Position numbers and translations under genes: made by a program. The notes under the pieces were generated by a model. It did not search any database. It was not told the DNA's origin and saw nothing but the letters and a program-made list of their open reading frames with translations. 64,000 nucleotides of DNA from Flavobacterium sp. BFFFF1 (GTDB lineage: Bacteria; Bacteroidota; Bacteroidia; Flavobacteriales; Flavobacteriaceae), in the NCBI RefSeq assembly GCF_002256285.1, contig NZ_NKJE01000018.1, positions 1 through 64,000 of the forward strand. The letters are read 5' to 3'. The number at the start of each line of letters is the position of its first letter. Position 1 is the stretch's first letter. This document shows, piece by piece, positions 1 to 6,984 of the stretch.

Positions 1-46
1 GATTGTCTGGTGGTATTGTGACGCGAGAAGGCAAAGATCTAATGCG

Positions 47-523
47 CTATTCAAATACTACAAATTCTCCCTGTACCGTACCGCCCAATTCCAGCATGCT
101 GCTGTCGTTGAATGACATGCCCTTGCTGTTATGGAACGCGAAACGGAACCGGTCTGCGGCAAGCTGCTCGACGTCGAGCGTCCCTTGTATTACGGTATAC
201 GTGTCATTGCTGGGGCTGAAGGTTGCGCTGACATAATCGGGCTGATGCTGTTCCCTGTCAAAGTGGTAGGTCCCGGTCAGCGACTGCCCATCATCGGGCT
301 TATTCAGCTGAATGAACAGCGATGGCAGGCCTTCACCCTGGGTGATCATAAATTCGGCGGTGTGAAGTCCCGTAATGGAAGACGTCCCATAGTACAGGTT
401 GCCGCTGTTCATGGTGTAGGTTTCGGTGCCTAAAGTGATCGACGCGTTTAGGATGGGATCGTCGTCGGAGGTACAGGAGGCGGATAGTCCAACGAAGAGG
501 AGCAGTAGGAGTATTTTTTTCAT
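47..523 (-). CDS. Surface-exposed lipoprotein of unknown function
   Basis: A 158-residue secreted lipoprotein. Residues 1-17 are a lipoprotein signal: Met-Lys-Lys, a Leu-rich core and the lipobox LSASC, with Cys17 the predicted lipidation site. The Cys is followed by T-S-D-D-D, which fits the S-(D/E)3 lipoprotein export signal described for Flavobacterium, so surface exposure is likely. The rest is short, Thr/Tyr/Phe-rich and probably beta-structured; no family was recognised. An upstream in-frame start eight residues earlier is less likely because it would precede the signal peptide. The promoter region holds one of the three AATACCC-N6-GGGTATT palindromes (595-614). It stands alone, with repeat DNA upstream. 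Confidence 0.8.
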   Translation of the reverse strand: MKKILLLLLFVGLSASCTSDDDPILNASITLGTETYTMNSGNLYYGTSSITGLHTAEFMITQGEGLPSLFIQLNKPDDGQSLTGTYHFDREQHQPDYVSATFSPSNDTYTVIQGTLDVEQLAADRFRFAFHNSKGMSFNDSSMLELGGTVQGEFVVFE

Positions 524-565
524 GATGGTAGCTGGCGGTTGGCCCACAGTATTTAGAATTTTCGG

Positions 566-614
566 AAAAGATAAAAAAAATCCTATTTATAAAAAATACC
601 CTTTAAAGGGTATT
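566..614 (-). promoter_or_regulatory. Palindromic operator plus -7 box, copy 1 (lipoprotein promoter)
   Basis: Positions 595-614 form a perfect 20-base palindrome AATACCC-TTTAAA-GGGTATT. Reading on the minus strand, exactly 21 bases later comes TATCTTTT (573-566), a near match to the Bacteroidota -7 box TAnnTTTG, 42 bases before the lipoprotein ATG. The opposite side of this palindrome has no -7-like box and no gene. The same arrangement recurs at 3917-3994 and 41307-41355. Confidence 0.55.
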
Positions 615-841
615 GTGCTGCTGATTGTGAAAAAGTACTACACAACAAAGCGCTATAAAACAAACCATTAACCAACCAACGCTATTGTGAAACGAACAGT
701 ACATTCCACGGGCGTATCTTTTTTAATCATTTTGTTCCCAGGGCTGTCGGGGGATTTTTGGTGGGAGGGGTGGTTTTTTCGTCACGCCCTACCCCTCTCT
801 ATTGCCCCGAAGTGTCGGGACGGAAGTTCGTGTGGTGTTAT

Positions 842-930
842 TGTGACGTGTTGTGAGAAGGTTTGCGGTATGGGGTTCTTGATACGGCTGAAACTTTGCT
901 TCCGCACGCTTCATGCCACTCGAAGGGACG
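842..930. repeat. Dispersed palindromic repeat, unit A
   Basis: This stretch is nearly identical to 1072-1160; both run from a GTGACG(T/C)GTTGTG start through TTGCGGTATGGGGTTCTTGA to CTCGAAGGGACG. The inside carries a short inverted repeat around GCTTCCG/CGGAAGC. A degenerate third copy of the left end appears at the very start of the window (about 5-35). The layout resembles REP-like dispersed palindromes. No REP-associated transposase is encoded in the window. Open frames here (687-1183, either strand) are taken to be chance. Confidence 0.6.
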
Positions 931-987
931 GCAGAATCTACCGTAGGTGTTTAAATAAGTGCAAAGCGGGACGTGTCTTCGCAACAT

Positions 988-1045
988 TGGTTCTCGATAC
1001 GTCGTGGCCCTTTGCTGGCGCACGGTCCACGACACTCGAACTGAC
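988..1045. repeat. Imperfect palindrome between the A repeats
   Basis: The segment begins TTCTCGATACGTCGTGG and ends CCACGACACTCGAACTGACG, so its two halves pair into a stem (CGTCGTGG with CCACGACA) around a central GC-rich loop. It shares the TTCT(C/T)GATACG...CTCGAA ends with the flanking A repeats and is probably the same repeat family in a shorter form. Confidence 0.5.
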
Positions 1046-1071
1046 GGGAGGGGGAGTTTGTCTGTTGGCGT

Positions 1072-1160
1072 GGTGACGCGTTGTGGCAAGGTTTGCGGTA
1101 TGGGGTTCTTGATACGGCGGAAGCTTAGCTTCCGCACGCTTCATCCCGCTCGAAGGGACG
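1072..1160. repeat. Dispersed palindromic repeat, second copy of unit A
   Basis: Direct repeat of 842-930 with a handful of substitutions. The central part here forms a better stem, CGGAAGCTTAGCTTCCG, than the first copy does. Together the three elements fill most of the 700-base gene-free stretch between the lipoprotein and the 1247-1774 gene. Confidence 0.6.
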
Positions 1161-1246
1161 AGAGGACATACTCTAGTTTTTAAACACGCTTAAAGGGGAA
1201 AGCCTTAGCGCAGCATGTTGCAAGCGTCGTAACGTTGGGTTGCATT

Positions 1247-1774
1247 TTAGAGCAACTCTTTGTTTTTCCTGTGTTTGCTGCGCTCGTTTTTATTGTCTGC
1301 GTGTTCGAAAGCACTTTTACGGACAAGGGCCAATTCCTTTTCCGTGGCGAGCAATTCCTTTTGGATATCGATAAACTTTTCATGGGCGCTGTTCAGCTTT
1401 TCACTGTAATGCCCTAGCTGTTCCCTGAATCTGGATTCAGCTGCGCCGATGGATTTATTGTATTTATAAATGCCAATGGTTGCAATCAACGCTACAAATA
1501 TGGAGACAAACACCATAAAACGGTCGTTGCTGCTCTCTAGTGAACGCATCTTTTCTTCAAGCACTTCAATTTCCTTTTTAGAAATTGCAGCGTCTATCCG
1601 CATTTGAACTATTTCATCGTCATCTGCAGCAGGCATGCTATCCGGCTGGATTTGGACATTTGGATTTTTCTTTGCGGCTGGCGGCCGGTCTTTGGCGTGT
1701 GCTTTTCCGAAAGCCGTAAAAAGTAAAATCAGGGCACATGCCCAATGTTGAAGTTGTTTGGTAGTTGTAGTCAT
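1247..1774 (-). CDS. Signal-peptide, coiled-coil, single-TM protein of unknown function
   Basis: 175 residues, no family recognised. Residues 8-27 look like a signal peptide ending AHA. A Pro/Asp-rich linker (29-54) leads into a helical coiled-coil stretch (55-84), one membrane helix (about 86-103) and a second long charged coiled coil (108-165) with a Lys/Arg-rich tail. The order signal, coil, membrane helix, coil is the same as in the N-terminal part of the next gene (2310-3860), which adds TPRs, so the two may be functionally related envelope proteins, although the sequences are not obviously homologous. Confidence 0.65.
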   Translation of the reverse strand: MTTTTKQLQHWACALILLFTAFGKAHAKDRPPAAKKNPNVQIQPDSMPAADDDEIVQMRIDAAISKKEIEVLEEKMRSLESSNDRFMVFVSIFVALIATIGIYKYNKSIGAAESRFREQLGHYSEKLNSAHEKFIDIQKELLATEKELALVRKSAFEHADNKNERSKHRKNKELL

Positions 1775-2309
1775 AAGATCGTAGTTTTAAACTTATCACT
1801 GCAACTCACCGTGAGGTATTTACGCGGGGGGATTAGGTTTCACCTTAAAGCCCAAAGAATTGCAGTATAAAAATTGTTCTAATTTGTGCATTTTAATTTT
1901 TTTGATAGCCTGCGTAATGTTTGTTAATCCGTAAACAGTCCTGAATCTGGATCCTGAATTACCTACCGTAATATACATTCTTGTTTTGGGTATTAAAAAA
2001 TTATTCGATGAGTGGCGTTTTTATCCGACATGTTTCATTGTTTCTCTATGGATATTTATAGTCTGCAGCGAAAATATGCCACGTGGAGCGCATTTTTTTT
2101 CAGTGGGCGTTATGGAGCAAGGCCTGATGTCTGCAGTTCCTGAGTTAGCCTGAAACTTTGCTAAATTGATTGGCGCGATGCGCCAAATTGCCTTTACAAT
2201 AGCACGCGCATAGGGGAAAGTGTTTGCGGCATGAGTTCTTTCTCTTACTTATTGATGCGATTCTATTTCAACTAAATTATTGGAGTGCGCGATTTTTCTA
2301 TATATTACT
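1775..2309. other. Gene-free stretch
   Basis: No convincing gene is seen in 535 bases. It contains one perfect 7-base inverted repeat with a 3-base loop, TTGGCGC-GAT-GCGCCAA (2170-2186), not followed by a T-run, so a terminator call is not justified. The segment about 2213-2240 (GGGGAAAG...GCGGCATGAGTTCTT) faintly resembles the repeat family at 842-1160. Confidence 0.4.
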
Positions 2310-3860
2310 TTAAGAATCGGTAGCCTGCCATTCGACAATAAGTCCAATTAATGTATTGATAAATTCGCGTTGCTCTTTTGTCACATGAGGAGATTTTCTG
2401 GGAGAGGAAAGCCAATTTTGCAAATCGTCGAACTCCCACTCTATATTATCGGGATCATTGTCCGCGATCTCCTGCAGCTTTTCAAATGTTTCCTGCACGC
2501 TCATGCTCCAATTATTATTTAACGTCGCATAAACTGCAATGATAAAGTTCGCGTTCACTAAATCATCATGGAGATTATCTTTGATATTTTCGAGATAGTT
2601 TTCACATTCCGATAATCTGTTTTCTATTATCAATGCCTCAATCAGGTTTAGATGACTTGTTACATGAGTTTTGTCAATCTTGATTGCTTCCAGATAACAT
2701 TCAATTGATTTGTCATTTAATTCCTTCTTTGCATACATATTTCCTAAATTGTTCCATACCTCAACATAATCGGGACGCAGCTCCAATGCCTTATTAAAAC
2801 AATTTGTAGCATCCTCATCAAGGTCCAATTCAGTATAGCTGTATCCTAGATAGTTCCAATTTTCTGCGTCATCCGGAGTTAACGAGATTGCCTTTTTATA
2901 GCACCGTACCGCTTCCGCGTAGTTTTGTAACTTTAAATATATCTCCCCTAAGTTTGTCCAGGCATAGGTATCCGTTGGATTAATTTCAATTGCCTTGTTA
3001 TAGCTTGCCACTGACTCTTCATTGTTGTCCATTTTATCATATACTATCCCAAGTGTATTCCAGGCATCTGCGTATAGGGGCTTGAACTCGAGTGCCCTTT
3101 TACAGTACTTTACTGCTTCTTCATAGTTTTCCAGTTCGTCGTAGCAATAAGCCATCTTATAGTAGATGCTTACCAGATTTTCTACATTTATTTCTTTGGG
3201 ATAAGTATTAATGATTTCATGAAAAGCCACTATTGCGTTAGCATAGTCCGGCTGTAAATATATTTTTAGCGCATTCGCGAGATCCTTTTCATATTCGTTA
3301 GAGTTTACATCAGTTCGAACTTCCTCAGCTTTATGTACCAGAATGCTTTTTTGCAATTCGCTCAGGTTGGGCTGTGCCGCTTCTTTGTATAAGCCTGTAA
3401 TAATTTTTTTGCTTTTTTCTTCGTAGCGTTTCATATTTTCAATACGAGCTGCAGCATCCTTTTCGAGAAGTTCCATTCGCAACTTAGAATCATCAATGAA
3501 CTGAGTGACTACCCTGTTTGCCTCTTCTTTTAGCTCACCGATGCGCTTGCGGTTTTTTTCGCTCACAATTATTCCGTAAATAGGAATGCCGATGCCGAAA
3601 AAAGTAATCATTACACCAAGTATGGTAAGCCATTGGTTTAAAGAATCATTCCGGTATTCCAGATTCTCTTTCCTTATTTCTAATTTTTCTTCCATCACGG
3701 CAAACCTATCGTCAAGCTTTTTGTCCGCTTCCTGCTGATAGTCTTTGATCTTATTTTCAATCAGCGCATTTTCAGCGGATGGATCGGCGGCTGAGACAGG
3801 CAAGGCGTATGTGCTGCCATAAATGAAGAGCACGCAAATGGATAGTATAATTTTTCTCAT
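2310..3860 (-). CDS. Membrane-anchored tetratricopeptide repeat protein
   Basis: 516 residues. Residues 1-25 form a signal peptide (ending VSAA); 30-75 are a charged coiled coil; about 77-99 is a membrane helix; 100-160 is a second coiled coil. From about 205 to 400 there are at least five to six TPR units with the usual spacing, e.g. AWNTLGIVYDKMDNNEESV, AWTNLGEIYLKLQNYAEAV and NWNYLGYSYTELDLDEDA. TPRs mediate protein-protein contacts; no catalytic motif is seen. It is divergent from hsdM (4080), and the 219-base shared region carries the palindrome at 3946-3965 with a -7-like box facing each gene, so the two are probably co-regulated. Confidence 0.8.
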   Translation of the reverse strand: MRKIILSICVLFIYGSTYALPVSAADPSAENALIENKIKDYQQEADKKLDDRFAVMEEKLEIRKENLEYRNDSLNQWLTILGVMITFFGIGIPIYGIIVSEKNRKRIGELKEEANRVVTQFIDDSKLRMELLEKDAAARIENMKRYEEKSKKIITGLYKEAAQPNLSELQKSILVHKAEEVRTDVNSNEYEKDLANALKIYLQPDYANAIVAFHEIINTYPKEINVENLVSIYYKMAYCYDELENYEEAVKYCKRALEFKPLYADAWNTLGIVYDKMDNNEESVASYNKAIEINPTDTYAWTNLGEIYLKLQNYAEAVRCYKKAISLTPDDAENWNYLGYSYTELDLDEDATNCFNKALELRPDYVEVWNNLGNMYAKKELNDKSIECYLEAIKIDKTHVTSHLNLIEALIIENRLSECENYLENIKDNLHDDLVNANFIIAVYATLNNNWSMSVQETFEKLQEIADNDPDNIEWEFDDLQNWLSSPRKSPHVTKEQREFINTLIGLIVEWQATDS

Positions 3861-3916
3861 TCTTAATTGTTTTTAGGGAACTCGCTTCTTGAAACTTGTG
3901 CTGGGCAATTCCGGCT

Positions 3917-3994
3917 GAAATGTATTAAATCAGTTTTTTGAAAAAAATACCCGCTACAGGGTATTTTTTGGCATTCAACCGAATCGTATATTTC
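3917..3994. promoter_or_regulatory. Palindromic operator with divergent -7 boxes, copy 2 (TPR gene and hsdM)
   Basis: The centre is AATACCC-GCTACA-GGGTATT (3946-3965). On the minus strand exactly 21 bases separate it from TACATTTC (3924-3917), ahead of the TPR gene. On the plus strand exactly 21 bases separate it from TATATTTC (3987-3994), ahead of hsdM. Both boxes match TAnnTTTG at all but the last base. The symmetry suggests one dimeric regulator serving both promoters. A hairpin terminator is an alternative reading because short T-runs flank the stem, but that would not explain the fixed distance to the boxes. Confidence 0.6.
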
Positions 3995-4079
3995 CCACTG
4001 ATTAATTTCGCTGCTGCATTGTTTTTCCTGCCCCAATGGTTTACTTTTAGCGGTGATTTAATTAAACCAAACCCTAATA

Positions 4080-5666
4080 ATGTCTGAAGAACAAAAAAAG
4101 CTCCTTGAAGCACAGCTGTGGAACATCGCGAATATATTGCGTGGCAAGATCAATGCGAACCAATTCCAGGATTATGTGCTCGGGTTCATATTCTACAAAT
4201 ACCTGTCTGAGAAGATGGAGAAATACGCGAACGAGATTCTCCGCCCTGACAATATTGAATACACTACGATTAACGAAGACACGCAAAGCGACTATATCGA
4301 GGCCGTGAAACATGCGGCGGTTGAGAAACTTGGGTTTTTCCTGAAGCCTTCGGATTTGTTCAGCAGTCTCGCGACCAAGGGCAATGCGAAGAAAACACAG
4401 GAAGAAGATGATGACGAGAGCGAGGAAACCTTTATCCTTGAAGACCTGGAGCGCATCCTGAAGAACATTGAGAAAAGCACGATGGGCTCAGAATCTGAAG
4501 AGGATTTTGACAACCTGTTCTATGATATCGATTTGAACTCGACGAAGATCGGGCGTACGGTGGCAGACCGGAACAAGGTCATTGTGAAGATCATTACGGC
4601 GCTGAATGCGATTGATTTTGATTTGGACAATACCGAAGGCGACGTGTTGGGTGATGCGTATGAATACCTGATTGGGCAGTTCGCTGCCGGTGCGGGACAA
4701 AAGGCGGGCGAGTTTTATACGCCGCAGGCAGTTTCTTCTATATTGGCGAAAATTGTGACGACGGGGAAGAGCAGGCTCAAATCTGTCTATGATCCTACGT
4801 GCGGTTCCGGGTCGTTATTGCTGCGTGTTGCCAAAGAAGTTACCGAAGTCGCGCATTTTTACGGACAGGAGCAGAACCGTACGACGTATAACCTTGCCAG
4901 GATGAATATGATTTTGCACAATGTGTCCTACCATGACTTTACAATACGGCATGAGGACACGCTGGAGCGTCCGCAGCATTTGGATTATAAGTTTGAGGCG
5001 ATTGTGGCGAACCCACCATTCTCGGCACAGTGGAGTGCGAACCCGCTGTTTATGAACGACGAGCGTTTCTCACAATATGGAAAGCTTGCACCTAAGAGCA
5101 AAGCGGACTTTGCGTTTATTCAGCATATGGTGCACCAACTGGACGACAACGGTATCATGGCGTGTATTGCGCCGCATGGGGTGCTGTTTCGCGGGGCTGC
5201 CGAGGGGCATATCCGGAAATACCTGATTGAGGACCGCAACTATGTGGATGCGATCATTGGGCTGCCCGCGAATTTGTTTTATGGTACGAGCATCCCGACC
5301 TGTATATTGGTGTTGAAGAAATGCCGGGAGTTCCCGGATGACATATTGTTTATCGATGGCAGCGCGGCATTTGAGAAGGTCAAGAACCAGAACGTACTGC
5401 GGGGCGAGCATATCGACAAGATTGCGGACACGTACCGCGACCGTGCGGTGGTAGACAAGTTCTCGGCCCTCGCGACACTTGAAGCCATTAAGGCCAACGA
5501 CTATAACCTGAATATCCCAAGGTATGTGAATACGTTTGAAGAGGCGGAGACGATTGACATCAATGCCGTTGCGCAGGAATTGAAGGCACTGGACCAGGCG
5601 ATTGCCGAGACAGACAAAACGATTGCGGCTTTTTGTACCGAATTAGGAATCAATACCCCATTTTGA
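4080..5666 (+). CDS. hsdM: Type I restriction-modification DNA methyltransferase subunit HsdM
   Basis: 528 residues, usual length. HsdM provides the N6-adenine methyltransferase of a type I RM enzyme (HsdM2S, or R2M2S with HsdR). The N-terminal helical domain (1-155) has the typical LWNIANILRGK...YKYLSEK pattern; the SAM-binding motif I is DPTCGSGSLL (238-247) and the catalytic motif IV is NPPF (311-314). An acidic low-complexity insert lies at about 107-116. The hsdS start follows two bases after the stop. Base composition is balanced, unlike the A/T-rich genes inserted downstream before hsdR. It is probably expressed from the palindrome-linked promoter at 3946-3994. Confidence 0.97.
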   Translation: MSEEQKKLLEAQLWNIANILRGKINANQFQDYVLGFIFYKYLSEKMEKYANEILRPDNIEYTTINEDTQSDYIEAVKHAAVEKLGFFLKPSDLFSSLATKGNAKKTQEEDDDESEETFILEDLERILKNIEKSTMGSESEEDFDNLFYDIDLNSTKIGRTVADRNKVIVKIITALNAIDFDLDNTEGDVLGDAYEYLIGQFAAGAGQKAGEFYTPQAVSSILAKIVTTGKSRLKSVYDPTCGSGSLLLRVAKEVTEVAHFYGQEQNRTTYNLARMNMILHNVSYHDFTIRHEDTLERPQHLDYKFEAIVANPPFSAQWSANPLFMNDERFSQYGKLAPKSKADFAFIQHMVHQLDDNGIMACIAPHGVLFRGAAEGHIRKYLIEDRNYVDAIIGLPANLFYGTSIPTCILVLKKCREFPDDILFIDGSAAFEKVKNQNVLRGEHIDKIADTYRDRAVVDKFSALATLEAIKANDYNLNIPRYVNTFEEAETIDINAVAQELKALDQAIAETDKTIAAFCTELGINTPF

Positions 5667-5668
5667 GT

Positions 5669-6913
5669 ATGGAAAAATTAGTACCGAGGTTGCGGTTTCC
5701 GGGGTTTGAGGGGGAGTGGGACCTCAAGAAATTGGGCGATATTACAACTTGGGCTTCAGGAGGAACGCCACCTAAAGACGAAAGTCAATATTGGAATGGA
5801 AATATTCCATGGATAAGCGCATCAACTATGCGTGGTCTCGAATATTCTAATTCCCATTTAAAGTTGTCGGAGGCAGGTGTAAAGAAAGGTTCAAAGATAG
5901 CGAAAGTTGATTCGTTACTTTTACTTGTTCGAGGCAGCATGCTATTTAATAAGATTCCAATTGGAATTGTTACGAAAGATGTAGCTTTTAATCAAGATGT
6001 AAAGTCAATAGTTGTTGATATCGAATCCGCTACTTCAAAATACATTTTATCATGGTTTATTGCTAATGAACCATTGTTACTTGAAATGGTAACCGGTACA
6101 GGAATTGGTGCAGGAAAACTCGATTTAACCGAGTTAAAAAATTTAAACATTCTATTACCTTCGATAGACGAGCAAACAAAAATATCGCTATTAATAACTT
6201 CCGTTGAAAATAGACTTGAATCCCTCAAGCAAAAGAAAACCCTTTTAGAAAAATATAAAAAAGGGATGATGCAGCAAATCTTTAGTCAGGAGGTACGGTT
6301 TAAGGATGATGATGGTGGGGATTTTGGGGAGTGGGAGAACCTAGCTTTGTCGGAAATTGGTTTTACTTACGGTGGACTTTCCGGAAAAAGTGGTGAAGAT
6401 TTTGGAGAAGGAAAACCTTACATACAATATAAGCAGATTTTTGATGATTCTAAAATTGATTCAAGAAGGTTTGGTTACGTTGCCATTAAAGAAAATGAAA
6501 ATCAGAATTCAGTGAGGTACGGTGACACTTTCTTTACGACTTCTTCAGAAACAGCTAATGAAGTTGCATATTCGTCCGTACTTTTAGAAAACGTTGATGA
6601 ACTCTACTTAAACAGCTTTTGTTTTGGCTTCAGACCTAATTCTTTAGAACAATTAAGACCAGAATTTGCGCAATTTCTTTTCAGAAGCAAATCATTTAGA
6701 GATGAGGTTATTAAACTAGCACAAGGAAGTACCCGATACAACATTTCAAAAGTGCAATTGTTAAAAACAATTGTTGCTTTGCCGACGGCAAAAGAACAAA
6801 CCAAAATCGCTAATTTCCTTTCTGCAATTGATGATAAGATTGCGTTGGTTGGGAAGGAGATTGCGGGGGTGGAGATGTGGAAGAAGGGGTTGTTGGGGGA
6901 GATGTTTGTGTGA
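5669..6913 (+). CDS. hsdS: Type I restriction-modification specificity subunit HsdS
   Basis: 414 residues. HsdS sets the bipartite recognition site through two target-recognition domains (TRDs). Each half begins with a matching motif (LRFPGFEGEW near residue 10; VRFKDDDGGDFGEWE near 222) and ends with a helical spacer (SLKQKKTLLEKYKKGMMQQI at about 191-210; DDKIALVGKEIAGVEMWKKG at the end), so both TRDs and both conserved helices are present. The start at 5669 is preferred to an upstream in-frame codon because it lies two bases after the hsdM stop and begins with the conserved MEKLVPRLRFP. The TRD DNA is A/T-rich, as is common for exchanged TRDs. Confidence 0.95.
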   Translation: MEKLVPRLRFPGFEGEWDLKKLGDITTWASGGTPPKDESQYWNGNIPWISASTMRGLEYSNSHLKLSEAGVKKGSKIAKVDSLLLLVRGSMLFNKIPIGIVTKDVAFNQDVKSIVVDIESATSKYILSWFIANEPLLLEMVTGTGIGAGKLDLTELKNLNILLPSIDEQTKISLLITSVENRLESLKQKKTLLEKYKKGMMQQIFSQEVRFKDDDGGDFGEWENLALSEIGFTYGGLSGKSGEDFGEGKPYIQYKQIFDDSKIDSRRFGYVAIKENENQNSVRYGDTFFTTSSETANEVAYSSVLLENVDELYLNSFCFGFRPNSLEQLRPEFAQFLFRSKSFRDEVIKLAQGSTRYNISKVQLLKTIVALPTAKEQTKIANFLSAIDDKIALVGKEIAGVEMWKKGLLGEMFV

Positions 6914-6984
6914 GGGAACGTAAGAAGTTGTAAAAAGCCGTAACAGTATTTAAAAGAATCGCGAAATCTAATTTTATCCAAAGT

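Noticed and set aside
687..1183. Several small open frames on both strands
   Set aside because: They lie in palindromic repeat DNA; products are Cys/Arg-rich and differ with each repeat copy, so they are chance.
3940..3972. Simple rho-independent terminator
   Set aside because: The stem has T-runs, but both flanking genes point away from it and the fixed 21-base spacing to -7 boxes fits an operator better.
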